The notes: a model not told the origin generated them from the sequence alone. A stretch of 64,000 bases of DNA from Streptomyces calvus (GCF_006782915.1 NZ_VCNP01000058.1:218588-282587); one strand, 5' to 3'. Positions 43,573 to 52,035 are shown, counted from the stretch's first letter. Program-made: numbers and translations.

Positions 43573-43826
43573 CCACCCTGGCTTGTTGACGCACTGTATA
43601 GCAAGAGGTGGCCGGTTCCCAGCCCGGTGACGCCGAAGAATCGCGATCGGCGGCGCGGTCGTCCGAGTCCGTGCGCACCGGCGGCGAAAGAAAATCGCTT
43701 GATGCGATCCTGACAAAGCAGGATTTCCGTGGCACTCTGCCTGACGCACGTCGATCCGCACCGCTCTTCGTTCCCCCCAGCCCTGCCCGGACCCGACCGG
43801 TTCCGGCACGGCAGAAGGAGGCATGC

Positions 43827-44807
43827 GTGAGACGCAATCGCACCGCGGGCATCCTGCTGGCTCTCGGAGCCCTGTTCGGCGGCGGCCTGGCCGCCGCCGC
43901 CCCCGCGCACTCGGCACCCACCCCCACGGCTGACGGCGCGTCGGCCGCGCTCCGTACCGTCTCCCCGGCCGAACAGCGCACGGCCCGCACCTTCTGGACT
44001 CCCGAGCGCATGCGCGGCGCGGCGCCGCTCGATCTGCGCCTGACACCGAAGGCCGCGGCCGCGCCGAAGACCCCCGCCCCGGACGGGAAGGCGGCCACCG
44101 TCGTGCCCGGCGCCGCCCCGACGGCCTTCCCGGAGGGCGGTGCGCCGTGGACCGGCGGGGGAGCGGTGGTGTCGACCTCGGGCCGGGTGTTCTTCACCTT
44201 CGACGGACGCACCGCATCGTGCTCCGGCAACGCCGTCACCAGCGCGAACGCCAGCACCGTCATCACCGCCGGGCACTGCGTGAAGTACCAGGGCAGCTGG
44301 CACACCAACTGGGTCTTCGTCCCGGCGTACGACAACGGCAAGGCCCCGTACGGTCAGTGGACCGCGACCAGGACGCTGACCACGCCGCAGTGGGAGGCGA
44401 GCGAGGACATCAACCACGACGTCGGTGCCGCGGTCGTCGCGCCGCTGAACGGGCGGACGCTCACCTCGGTCGTCGGCGCGCAGGGCCTCCAGTTCAACGG
44501 CGGCTACAACAAGCAGATGTACGCCTTCGGCTTCCCCGCCGCCTCGCCGTACGACGGCTCCGCGCTGATCCACTGCAGCGGCAACAGCTCGAAGGACTTC
44601 CTGTTCTCCCAGGACCACAGCCTCGCCTGCGACATGACGGGAGGCTCCAGCGGCGGCCCCTGGTTCACCGGCTTCGACGAGGCGACCGGCACCGGCCTGC
44701 AGGTCTCGGTGAACAGCTTCGGTTACACGTTCCTGCCGAACCGCATGTTCGGCCCGTACTTCGGTGACGTGGCCAAGGCCCTGTACGACAGGGCCCAGGC
44801 CGCCTAG
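43827..44807 (+). CDS. secreted trypsin-like serine protease
   Basis: A 326-residue extracellular peptidase. The GTG at 43827 follows AAGGAGG. It has a Sec signal (RRNRTAGILLALGALFGGG to APAHSA), a propeptide of about 75 residues, then a chymotrypsin fold with the triad His150 (TAGHC), Asp198 (NHDVG) and Ser275 (GGSSGGP). Cys pairs flank the active site. It resembles the V8/glutamyl-type and trypsin-like peptidases abundant in Streptomyces secretomes. An upstream in-frame extension to 43608 is unsupported because it would precede the signal peptide. Confidence 0.9.
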   Translation: MRRNRTAGILLALGALFGGGLAAAAPAHSAPTPTADGASAALRTVSPAEQRTARTFWTPERMRGAAPLDLRLTPKAAAAPKTPAPDGKAATVVPGAAPTAFPEGGAPWTGGGAVVSTSGRVFFTFDGRTASCSGNAVTSANASTVITAGHCVKYQGSWHTNWVFVPAYDNGKAPYGQWTATRTLTTPQWEASEDINHDVGAAVVAPLNGRTLTSVVGAQGLQFNGGYNKQMYAFGFPAASPYDGSALIHCSGNSSKDFLFSQDHSLACDMTGGSSGGPWFTGFDEATGTGLQVSVNSFGYTFLPNRMFGPYFGDVAKALYDRAQAA

Positions 44808-44852
44808 GGGGCCTGCGGATCAGGCCGACCCCAGGCCACGACGCCTTCCTCC
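44805..44852. repeat. copy 1 of an intergenic repeat just after a stop codon
   Basis: The TAG stop of the protease begins the string TAGGGGG. From 44816 comes a 37-nt block (CGGATCAGGCCGACCCCAGG...) that matches 53310-53346 with about six mismatches. The other copy also directly follows a TAGGGGG stop. The nature of the element is unknown. Confidence 0.75.
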
Positions 44853-44862
44853 AGACGTCGGC

Positions 44863-44894
44863 GCCCGGCTGCCCGGCGGACCGGGCAGCCGGGC
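44863..44894. terminator. perfect tetraloop hairpin between convergent genes
   Basis: GCCCGGCTGCCCGG (44863-44876) and CCGGGCAGCCGGGC (44881-44894) form a 14-bp stem closed by CGGA. It sits between the protease and chitinase genes, which converge. Confidence 0.85.
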
Positions 44895-44907
44895 GACCGG
44901 GTGGCGC

Positions 44908-45654
44908 TCAGCAGCTGAGGTTGCCGCCGGGCTCCACGCCGAGGAGCTGGGTGAACCGCTGGTAGTTGTCGATCCGGCTCTGCACCTGGCCCGGGTTGCC
45001 GCCGTTGCACTCCAGGCTGCCGTTGATGGCGCGGATGGTCTCGCCGAACCCGGCGCCGTTGACCATGGCGTCATGCGGTGTCATGGAGCCCGGTCCGCTC
45101 TGGGTGTTCCAGTACCACAGGCCCGTCTTCCAGGCGACGGACGCGTCGTTCTGCACCAGGTCCGGGTTGTTGAGCAGGTCGATGCCGAGTGCGTCACCGG
45201 CCGCCTTGTAGTTGAAGTTCCAGCTCAGCTGGACCGGGCCGCGGCCGTAGTACTTGTCCGTGCCGGCCGGGCAGCCGTAGGGCTGGGTGGCGTCGCAGTA
45301 GTGCGGGTAGTTGGCGGTGTTCTGCTCCACGACGTGGACCAGCCCGCCGGTCTCGTGGCTGACGTTGGCGAGGAAGGCGGCGGCCTCCTGCTTCTTGACC
45401 GTGTCACTGCCGGTGTTGGTGAACCCCGGATAGGCGCTGAGCGCGGCGGTCAGGCCGCTGTAGGTGTAGAACGGGTTCCTGTTCGGGAACATCTCCTCGA
45501 ACTGCGCCTCGCTGACGACGAATTCCGCCGCGGCGGCCTTCGTGTCGGCCGTTCCGTCCGTCTTCTGGGCGGATGCCGTCGGGGCCAGCGTGAGGCCGCA
45601 GACAGCGGCGGCCACGCCGGCGGCGGCCAGCGCGGAGAGTTTTCGGGCATGCAC
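44908..45654 (-). CDS. secreted GH19 chitinase, catalytic domain only
   Basis: A 248-residue secreted enzyme from the GTG at 45654 (GGAG upstream). A signal peptide ends near ASAQ at residue 30. The GH19 catalytic domain shows FLANVSHETGG with catalytic Glu101 and the second acid Glu110, YYGRGPVQLSWNFNY, and a C-terminal Cys pair. It lacks the carbohydrate-binding module found in many Streptomyces family 19 chitinases, so it likely acts on soluble or swollen chitin. It lies 155 bp downstream of the LPMO gene on the same strand, and the two are likely coexpressed for chitin or fungal cell wall breakdown. An upstream extension to 45873 is not coding. Confidence 0.92.
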   Translation of the reverse strand: MHARKLSALAAAGVAAAVCGLTLAPTASAQKTDGTADTKAAAAEFVVSEAQFEEMFPNRNPFYTYSGLTAALSAYPGFTNTGSDTVKKQEAAAFLANVSHETGGLVHVVEQNTANYPHYCDATQPYGCPAGTDKYYGRGPVQLSWNFNYKAAGDALGIDLLNNPDLVQNDASVAWKTGLWYWNTQSGPGSMTPHDAMVNGAGFGETIRAINGSLECNGGNPGQVQSRIDNYQRFTQLLGVEPGGNLSC

Positions 45655-45729
45655 GATGTCGGGTCTCCTGCAGGTGTTGTGGGGGGAAGACACGGGGGAG
45701 GGCGGGCGGTCGAAGGCCCGCCGAGAGGC

Positions 45730-45740
45730 GGGGGGGGGGG
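45730..45740. repeat. run of eleven G between LPMO and chitinase genes
   Basis: An uninterrupted G11 tract lies in the 155-bp gap upstream of the chitinase gene. Such runs are prone to slippage or assembly error. It is outside coding sequence, so any variation would affect only transcript leader or read-through. Confidence 0.85.
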
Positions 45741-45809
45741 CGCCCGTACGGACCGTGCGCCGTGGTCCCTGGAGCCGGGCGCCCGCCCGGGAATCGTTCC
45801 GGCCTGAGG

Positions 45810-46328
45810 TCAGCCGCCGACGTTCACGTCGATGCAGGCGTAGAACGCGTTCGAGGTGTCGGCGACGTTCCACACCGCGAGCACCTTCTGCTGCCCCGTC
45901 AGGCCGCCGAAGTCGACCTGGTGGTTCACCACTTCACCGGGCTGGGCGCCACCGTCGTCGAACAGCGCGATCCGCTGGCCGCCGACGTAGTACTCCCAGG
46001 TGCTGGTCGAGTGCCGGGCGGTGAGCTTCCACGAGAACGTGGCGTTCTTCGGGACGGGCGTGACGGCCCAGCCCTTGCTGTCGTCGTCCAGTTCGGCGAA
46101 GCGGCTGTTGCCGCCGCTGCAGCTGGTCAGCCCCTTGGGGCCTTCGACGCTCTGCGGCTCGTAGGTGATGTCACCGCAGGACACCGTGCCCGCGGCGCAC
46201 TGGGCCTGACGGCTCGGCGGATCCGAGATGTAGCCGTGCGCGCTCGCCGACGAGGCGGGCAGGCAGACGGCGACCACCGGGGCGAGAGCCGCACCGATCA
46301 GCGCGGCCTTTGTCTTGTTGGTACGCAT
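45810..46328 (-). CDS. AA10 lytic polysaccharide monooxygenase (chitin-active type)
   Basis: A 172-residue secreted copper enzyme. A signal peptide ends SSASA and cleavage exposes His31 (HGYISDPPSR), the N-terminal half of the histidine brace; His106 (ARHSTSTWEYY) is the second ligand. It has four Cys and no extra binding module. These enzymes oxidatively cleave crystalline chitin and boost chitinases such as the GH19 enzyme encoded next. The ATG at 46328 has GAAGGAG upstream. A promoter with a dre-like DasR site lies about 190 bp upstream, tying it to N-acetylglucosamine control. Confidence 0.93.
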   Translation of the reverse strand: MRTNKTKAALIGAALAPVVAVCLPASSASAHGYISDPPSRQAQCAAGTVSCGDITYEPQSVEGPKGLTSCSGGNSRFAELDDDSKGWAVTPVPKNATFSWKLTARHSTSTWEYYVGGQRIALFDDGGAQPGEVVNHQVDFGGLTGQQKVLAVWNVADTSNAFYACIDVNVGG

Positions 46329-46511
46329 GTGGATCTCCTTCACATCGGATCGTCCCGGCCTGTGTGGGTCATGAGTGGGGGGACCGCACACGAAGGAACG
46401 ACCGCTCGTGGGTGGGGCCAAGAGGCGCGAAGGTAGCGCGCGCTCGCCGTCCTCGCGGGGAAGTGGTCGGGGCCCGCGAAGGATCAACTCCCAAAGCGGA
46501 GCGGCGAGTTC

Positions 46512-46553
46512 TGTTGGACTAGACCATACAAGCGGTGAGCATGAGCGTGTCAA
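46512..46553 (-). promoter_or_regulatory. LPMO promoter with dre-like (DasR) site
   Basis: On the minus strand, TTGACA (46548-46553) and a weak -10 (TGTATG, 46525-46530) are 17 bp apart. ATGGTCTAGTCCAAC (46513-46527) overlaps the -10 and matches the DasR operator consensus TGGTCTAGACCA well. Repression by DasR, relieved by amino-sugar phosphates, is expected. The rest of 46329-46511 is leader with no gene seen. Confidence 0.7.
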
Positions 46554-46685
46554 GGGTGGGTGCGAAAGGCGCGCCGCCGGCCGCCTCGCGGTTCGGGCGG
46601 GCGGTGAGGGGGACCGGCCGGGCGGGCGTATCGGCGGATGCCGCCACCCGGTGTGCTGCCGAGCCGGTGGTCGTGCGGGCGGTGC

Positions 46686-47585
46686 TCAGGCCGCCGTCGG
46701 GTCCTCCACGGGAATTCCCAGCCGGCCGGCGACGGCGGTGAGGGCCGCGCCCAGCGGGAGTGCGACCCGGGTGAGGGCGTGCCGGTCGCCCCGCGTCACA
46801 TCACGGTTGACGATCAGCACCGGCTTCCCCGCCTCGGCGGCCTGCCGGACGAACCGCAGCCCCGACATCACCGTCAGCGACGAGCCCAGGACCAGCAGAG
46901 CGGAGGCCTCACGGACCAACGCCCGGCAGTGCTCCACCCGTTGCGGCGGGACGGCCTCGCCGAAGAACACCACGTCCGGTTTGAGGACGCCGCCGCACAC
47001 CGCGCACGGCACCACACGGAAATCGCCGACCTGTTCGTCGGTGAGGTCGGCGTCGCCGTCCGGATTGATGCCCGCGGCCACCGGTGCGAAGCCCGCATTG
47101 GCCTCCTCCAGCCGCCGCGCGAGCTCCCGGCGCGCGCTGAGGGCACCGCAGGACAGGCAGACCACGCGGTCGAGGCTGCCGTGGAGCTCCACGACGTCCC
47201 GGCTGCCGGCGGCCTGGTGGAGGCCGTCGACGTTCTGGGTGATCACACCGGCGAGCAGGCCGTGCCGCCCGAAGGCGGCCACGGCCCGGTGCCCGGCGTT
47301 GGGCAGGGCCCGGCCGAAGGTGCGCCAGCCCAGGTGGCTGCGCGCCCAGTAGCGGCGCCTGGCCGCGCTGCCGCCGATGAAGTCCTGGTACGTCATCGGC
47401 GTGTGCCGGCTCAGGCTTCCGCCCTCGCCCCGGTAGTCGGGAATGCCGGACTCCGTGGAGATGCCCGCCCCGCTCAGCACCAGCACACCGCCGGCGCCCA
47501 GGGCGTCGGCGACCGGCGCCGGGTCCGTGGTGCCCGGCGGCAGGTCCTCTGTGGGCGTCCAGCTCAGAGTGGGGCGCATGCGCAT
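46686..47585 (-). CDS. Sir2-family NAD-dependent protein deacylase
   Basis: A 299-residue sirtuin. The NAD-binding motif GAGISTESGIPDYRG is near residue 38, the catalytic block TQNVDGLHQAAGS is followed by VVELHG with the proton-abstracting His, and the zinc site has Cys pairs CLSCG and CAVCGG. VFFGEAVPP and GSSLTVMSG are also conserved. It removes acetyl or longer acyl groups from lysine using NAD+. The start at 47585 (MRMRPTLSW) is chosen over 47639; neither has a strong ribosome site. Its neighbours do not suggest a target. Confidence 0.93.
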   Translation of the reverse strand: MRMRPTLSWTPTEDLPPGTTDPAPVADALGAGGVLVLSGAGISTESGIPDYRGEGGSLSRHTPMTYQDFIGGSAARRRYWARSHLGWRTFGRALPNAGHRAVAAFGRHGLLAGVITQNVDGLHQAAGSRDVVELHGSLDRVVCLSCGALSARRELARRLEEANAGFAPVAAGINPDGDADLTDEQVGDFRVVPCAVCGGVLKPDVVFFGEAVPPQRVEHCRALVREASALLVLGSSLTVMSGLRFVRQAAEAGKPVLIVNRDVTRGDRHALTRVALPLGAALTAVAGRLGIPVEDPTAA

Positions 47586-47721
47586 GCCGCCAGGGTACGC
47601 AGGCGCCTCGGCGTCCGGTGGTCCCGTCGATCGGCTCACGGAGGATGTCCGCGCGGCCGGCGTGACGGCCGCTCTCCTCGATCATGTACAGGGCGGCGCC
47701 TCCTCGTGGTGCCGTGCCGGC

Positions 47722-48348
47722 TCAGGCCGTGCGGCGGACGATCAGGATGTGGTCGGTGACCTCAGCGGTCCGCCCGTCCGGTCCGCTCGCGACCCGGCGG
47801 GAGGCGTCGGCCCGCTCGACCGTCCAGGCCGCCGGGTCCAGGGCGATGTCCGCGGCGACCTCCTGCGGTGCCGGATGGCGGAGGTCGGGGTCCTGGTTCC
47901 ACGACCACGGCGCGGTCGAGCCGTGGTCGACCACCAGCAGCCGCCCGCCCGGCCGGAGCGCGTGGGCGGCCGTGCGCAGCACGCTCGCCCGGTCCAGGTC
48001 GAGGGGAGTGTGCAGGTAGTGGGCGCAGACCAGGTCGAACGTGCCGTCCGGGAACGACTCGCGCAGGTCGTGCCGCCGGGCGGTGATCCGCTCCGACAGA
48101 CCGTGCGCGGCGGCGAGCTGCGTCAGCCGCTCGACGGCCACCGACGACACGTCGACCGCGGTGACGTGCCACCCCTGGCGGGCGAGCCACAGCGCGTCAC
48201 CGCCGGCCCCGCACCCGAGGTCCAGCACGTCACCGGGCGGCGGGCCCGTGACGGTCTCGGTGAGCCGTACGTTCGGCCGGGGGTCGGCGGGCGCGGGACG
48301 GGCCGCGTACACGTCGTCCCAGAACCTGACCGCGTCGGTGGTGTTCAT
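47722..48348 (-). CDS. class I SAM-dependent methyltransferase
   Basis: A 208-residue methyltransferase. SAM motif I is VLDLGCGAGGDALWLARQGW; motif II is HVTAVDVSSVAVERL; the post-motif region has FDLVCAHYLHTPLDL and LRPGGRLLVVDHG. It resembles the TehB/UbiE-like small-molecule methyltransferases. The start MNTTDAVRFWDDVYA at 48348 follows GGGTACC-type sequence with weak ribosome binding. A 15-bp palindrome lies 66 bp upstream. Substrate unknown. Confidence 0.85.
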   Translation of the reverse strand: MNTTDAVRFWDDVYAARPAPADPRPNVRLTETVTGPPPGDVLDLGCGAGGDALWLARQGWHVTAVDVSSVAVERLTQLAAAHGLSERITARRHDLRESFPDGTFDLVCAHYLHTPLDLDRASVLRTAAHALRPGGRLLVVDHGSTAPWSWNQDPDLRHPAPQEVAADIALDPAAWTVERADASRRVASGPDGRTAEVTDHILIVRRTA

Positions 48349-48413
48349 CGTGGGTACCTTTCGCCGGAAGGTCTCCGAGTCTCGCCCGGCCCACGACGCT
48401 CCGGCACGCGAAC

Positions 48414-48428
48414 TTGCCGTTACGGCAA
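48414..48428. promoter_or_regulatory. palindromic operator candidate
   Basis: TTGCCGT-T-ACGGCAA has perfect 7-bp arms around one central base. It lies 66 bp upstream of the methyltransferase start. No regulator gene is adjacent, so the factor is unlinked or an HTH protein elsewhere. Confidence 0.5.
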
Positions 48429-48517
48429 ACAGTGGTGCCGCGCACCGGCAGTCACCGGGCACTCCGAGCCCGTTCCGCCCGCCCCGGCACCCTTCGCACG
48501 CCGTCCTGAGGGCGTCG

Positions 48518-49525
48518 TCACACCGGCACCTCCCGGCGCGGCGGCGCCTCGTCGCCGCGCAGCGCCGCCCACCACCCCGGATGGCGCGTGTACCAGGCGA
48601 CGGTCCGGGCGAGCCCTTCCTCGAAGGGCACGGTGGGCCGGTAGCCCAGCTCGGCGGAGATCTTGTCGTACGTCAGGGCGTACCGCAGGTCGTGTCCCTT
48701 GCGGTCGGGCACGTGGTCGACCCGGGACCAGTCGGCACCCAGCAGGCCGAGGATGCGTCCTGTGAGGTCCCGGTTGGTCAGTTCCGTGCCGCCGCCGATG
48801 TTGTACACCTGGCCCGGTCTCCCGCCCGCCGCGACCAGCGCGACACCCCGGCAGTGGTCGTCGACGTGCAGCCAGTCCCGTACGTGCGAGCCGTCCCCGT
48901 ACAGCGGAACCCGCTGCCCGCTGAGGATCCGGGTGACGAAGCGGGGGACGACCTTCTCCGGGTGCTGGTGCGAGCCGTAGGTGTTGGAGCAGCGGGTGAC
49001 GCAGACGGGCAAACCGTGAGTGCGGTGGTAGGCGAGCGCGAGCAGGTCGGAGGCCGCCTTCGACGCCGAGTACGGCGAGTTCGGGGCCACCGGTGACTGC
49101 TCGTCCCAGCGGCCCGGTTCCTCGATCGAACCGTAGACCTCGTCGGTGGAGACGTGCACGAACCGGGCCACCCGGGCTCTCAGCGCCGCTTCCAGCAGAC
49201 GGTGGGTTCCCATGACGTTGGTGCGGACGAAGTCGTCGGCCGCGGCGATGGACCGGTCGACGTGCGACTCGGCCGCGAAGTGGACGACCAGGTCGGCGCC
49301 CGTCAGCAGCTGCTCGACCAGCGGCTGGTCGCAGATGTCCCCCTTCACGACGGTCAGCCGCGAACTCCCTTCCGCCTCACGCAGGTTGCCGGGGCCGGCC
49401 GCATAGGTGAACCGGTCGAGCACGGTGACGTGAGCGGCACGGAACTCGGGGTGGGTGCCGCGCAGGACCTGCCGGACGAAGTGCGAGCCGATGAAGCCGG
49501 CCCCTCCGGTGACGACGATGTGCAC
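48518..49525 (-). CDS. rfbB: dTDP-glucose 4,6-dehydratase
   Basis: A 335-residue extended short-chain dehydrogenase. The NAD motif is TGGAGFIGSHFVRQ; the catalytic Thr-Asp-Glu block is HVSTDEVYGS; the Tyr/Lys pair is YSASKAASD; RCSNTYGSHQHPEK is also diagnostic. It converts dTDP-glucose to dTDP-4-keto-6-deoxyglucose, the gateway to rhamnose and other deoxysugars. GTG start at 49525 with GAAGGG upstream. It follows rfbA by 12 bp. No rfbC/rfbD or other tailoring genes are next to it, so later steps must be elsewhere, or the 4-keto sugar is used by the divergent cluster. Confidence 0.95.
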   Translation of the reverse strand: MHIVVTGGAGFIGSHFVRQVLRGTHPEFRAAHVTVLDRFTYAAGPGNLREAEGSSRLTVVKGDICDQPLVEQLLTGADLVVHFAAESHVDRSIAAADDFVRTNVMGTHRLLEAALRARVARFVHVSTDEVYGSIEEPGRWDEQSPVAPNSPYSASKAASDLLALAYHRTHGLPVCVTRCSNTYGSHQHPEKVVPRFVTRILSGQRVPLYGDGSHVRDWLHVDDHCRGVALVAAGGRPGQVYNIGGGTELTNRDLTGRILGLLGADWSRVDHVPDRKGHDLRYALTYDKISAELGYRPTVPFEEGLARTVAWYTRHPGWWAALRGDEAPPRREVPV

Positions 49526-49537
49526 GCTCGGCCCTTC

Positions 49538-50401
49538 TCATTCGATGATGTCGAGGAGGTACTGGCCGTACGAGGTGTGCCGCAGCCCGTACGCCAGCTC
49601 CCGGCACTGGTCCGCCGTGATGAACCCCATCCGGTACGCGATCTCCTCCAGGCAGGCGATCCGCACCCCTTGCCGCTGCTCCAGCACCTGTACGTAGTGC
49701 GCGGCCTGCAGCAGCGAGTCGTGGGTGCCGGTGTCCAGCCACGCGAACCCGCGCCCCAGATTGACCAGTTGGGCCCGGCCCTGCTCCAGGTAGGCACGGT
49801 TGACGTCGGTGATCTCCAGTTCGCCGCGCGGCGAGGGACGCAGGTTCTTCGCGATGTCGATGACGTCGTTGCTGTACGCGTACAGCCCGGTGAGCGCCAG
49901 ACTGGAGCGCGGCTCGGCGGGCTTCTCCTCGATGGAGACCAGCCGCCCGTCCGCCGCGACCTCGCCCACCCCGTAGCGCCGGGGATCGCTGACCTCGTAT
50001 CCGAACAGCACGGCGCCGTCGACCTGGGACAGCCGGCTGCGCAGCAGGTGGGAGAAGCCGGGGCCGTGGAAGATGTTGTCGCCGAGCACGAGCGTCACGG
50101 GGTCCGCGCCCATGTGGTCGGCGCCGATCGTCAGGGCCTGGGCGATCCCTCCGGGATGAGGCTGCTCGGCGTAGGAGAGGGAGATCCCCAGGTGACTTCC
50201 GTCGCCGAACAGGGTGTGGAACAGCGGGAGGTGACGGGGCGAGGAGATCAGCAGGATGTCGCGGATGCCGCCCAGCATCAGCACGGACAGGGGGTAGTAG
50301 ACCATCGGCTTGTTGTAGACGGGCAGCAGTTGTTTGGAGACGGCTTGGGTGAGCGGGTAGAGGCGGGTTCCGCTGCCGCCGGCCAGGAGGATGCCCTTCA
50401 C
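49538..50401 (-). CDS. rfbA: glucose-1-phosphate thymidylyltransferase
   Basis: A 287-residue nucleotidyltransferase. The N-terminal VKGILLAGGSGTRLYPLTQA is the nucleotide-binding loop, followed by SKQLLPVYNKPMVYYPLS, and LVLGDNIFHG is the metal-binding Asp. It makes dTDP-glucose for RfbB. The GTG start at 50401 overlaps the stop of the small ORF upstream (GTGA), so its translation appears coupled to that ORF. Confidence 0.95.
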   Translation of the reverse strand: MKGILLAGGSGTRLYPLTQAVSKQLLPVYNKPMVYYPLSVLMLGGIRDILLISSPRHLPLFHTLFGDGSHLGISLSYAEQPHPGGIAQALTIGADHMGADPVTLVLGDNIFHGPGFSHLLRSRLSQVDGAVLFGYEVSDPRRYGVGEVAADGRLVSIEEKPAEPRSSLALTGLYAYSNDVIDIAKNLRPSPRGELEITDVNRAYLEQGRAQLVNLGRGFAWLDTGTHDSLLQAAHYVQVLEQRQGVRIACLEEIAYRMGFITADQCRELAYGLRHTSYGQYLLDIIE

Positions 50402-50586
50402 GACGCCTGCTCGGGCGGCAGCTCCTCGACGCGCCGGACGCCCTCGTTCCGGCCGGCCGCGCCCCGGCCCCGGCCGCCTTGGTGCTCGGGGCCGGCGGCC
50501 GACGGCATCCGGTGGACGGGCCGCCCGGCGCCGTCGGAGGCCGCCGCGGCCGTGATGCCGGGCAGCCGCACATGGGTGTACTGCAT
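50398..50586 (-). CDS. 62-residue ORF coupled to rfbA
   Basis: The ORF MQYTHVRLPGITAAAASDGA... ends VEELPPEQAS with a stop overlapping the rfbA start (GTGA). The ATG at 50586 has GAGGAG at good spacing, so translation is likely. It is Gly/Arg/Ala-rich in the middle with no hydrophobic core. I recognise no family. It may be a translational leader for rfbAB, a small regulator, or a peptide substrate for a cluster enzyme such as the radical SAM protein; none of these is shown. Confidence 0.5.
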   Translation of the reverse strand: MQYTHVRLPGITAAAASDGAGRPVHRMPSAAGPEHQGGRGRGAAGRNEGVRRVEELPPEQAS

Positions 50587-51573
50587 GGGCGTTACTCCTC
50601 GGAGCGGGGTGTGGAACGATCCGACGGCCACCGAATTCCTCGGGGTCACCTGACATATGGGGGTGCACCTGGATTGCTCAGGTGCACCCGGAAAGAAGGC
50701 GCCCGCCGCACGTATACAGGGTGCGGGTTCCGCTCGCCCGGGATTTCACGGAGAAATTCCCTGCGGAGAGGGTGCGAGAGGGCGCGACTGTTTTTTGAAG
50801 TCTTCGTGCAAGCCCGCGGAGGACTCGCTCTTCCGGTCTTCCCGGAGCGCTTCACGTACGGCCGAGGCGAGGGGAATCACTGCGGTTGTCGGAGTGGAGC
50901 TTCTCGTGGGGGCTCGCCATGACCAAAGAACGTAGATCACCCCGAGGCTAAATTCACCACTTGAATCAAGTCGTGCGCGGGCGGGGTGAATTGTCCGGAT
51001 AGAGTCCGGTGTCGGATGGATTGCTTCGGGCTTCTCGCGCCGCCTCAGTCGGACGTTGTCTCGTCGGCAGGTGAGGAAACCGGCAGGTCGGAGCGGTGTG
51101 GGCAGGGTCCCGGCGGGAGAGGTGCACGTAAAGGGCCGGCGTGTTGCGCAAGCTGGCCGATTGGTGCCGGAGGAAACGTTCAGCGGGTCGATCGGGCAGC
51201 AATTGTTCCTTCTGGTGGACTTGGCGACCTCTGTCGCGTATGCGCCCATGAACTCTCTTCGCGGGAAGACGCGAGGGAGCTGGTCGACTCGGGTGTGCTG
51301 GATTCCTCTGATGTTCACCGGCGACCGGGAGCACCCCGTCGACTTTCTCGACCGGCACGCGGTTGACACACGAAAACCCGCACGCTTCAATTCCGTACGG
51401 CGACACAGCGGGGTGTTCGCCCTTTTCCTCCGGCGGGCCGGTGACACCGCCGTTTCTGCAGACCATCGGCCGCCCGGCCGGCCGTCTCCCATCGCTCTTC
51501 CACTCTGCGCCTCGAGCCGCGCAGTTCCGGCTCCTCATGTCATTCGGGTCGTACGGACAAGGAGAAATACAGA
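50587..51573. other. 987-bp divergent control region, lower G+C
   Basis: No supported gene lies between the leftward rfb operon and the rightward I36-like gene. Codon-position bias is lost here, and A/T-rich runs such as a T6 near 50791 appear, unlike the rest of the window. A nested inverted repeat sits at 50951-50992. Length and position make it a likely regulatory hub for the biosynthetic cluster, or the scar of a lost gene. Confidence 0.6.
50951..50992. promoter_or_regulatory. nested inverted repeats in the divergent region
   Basis: AATTCACC (50951-50958) and GGTGAATT (50985-50992) are perfect inverted arms 26 bp apart. Inside them ACTTGA-A-TCAAGT (50959-50971) is a perfect palindrome. 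This is a candidate operator for a cluster regulator. Confidence 0.5.
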
Positions 51574-51975
51574 ATGCTTGCGACCACCGGCGTCCTTGCG
51601 AAGTCGGGCCGTGTCCTGGCCGGCGCCGCGACCCTGGCCGGCCTCCTCCTGGCGGCGCCCGCATCGGCGCACGCCCACTCCGCCGACTCCGCGGACGATC
51701 CCGCGACGGCGTGCCCGTTCAGCCGGACCCTGTGCCTGTTCGACAGCACCGGCTATACGGGCGCCCGCTTCGCGGTGCAGTCCCGCTCCCCGTCCGAGAC
51801 CGTCTGCGTCGACCTCGTCGCGCACGGCTGGGGCGACAGAGCCCGCTCGGCCGTGAACACGGGGACACGGGCCGCCCACCTCTACAGCAGCTCCGACTGC
51901 ACCGGCACGCCGGTGACCGTCACGGGCGCGGCGTCCTCCCTGCCCCTCCAAGGGGGAAGCGTGCGCGTCTCCTGA
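51574..51975 (+). CDS. secreted peptidase-inhibitor-I36-like protein
   Basis: A 133-residue secreted protein. Signal peptide to about residue 32 (LAAPASAHA). The mature part has CPFSRTLCLFDSTGYTGARF, GWGDRARSAVNTG and LYSSSDCTG, the Cys-containing beta/gamma-crystallin-like pattern of the I36 family, whose founder is the Streptomyces metalloproteinase inhibitor SMPI. It begins at 51574 with AAGGAG upstream. It heads the rightward gene series, but no function in the pathway is evident; it may be unrelated to it. Confidence 0.8.
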   Translation: MLATTGVLAKSGRVLAGAATLAGLLLAAPASAHAHSADSADDPATACPFSRTLCLFDSTGYTGARFAVQSRSPSETVCVDLVAHGWGDRARSAVNTGTRAAHLYSSSDCTGTPVTVTGAASSLPLQGGSVRVS

Positions 51976-52035
51976 GCCGGCGCTCCCCTCGGACCCCGGC
52001 CGGGTCCCCGAACGGAAAGGAGGGACTGTCCCGTC

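Noticed and set aside
50746..51492. 248-residue minus-strand ORF in the divergent region
   Set aside because: It lacks the third-position G/C bias of real genes here, has no ribosome site or domain, and is Arg/Ser/Thr-rich noise.
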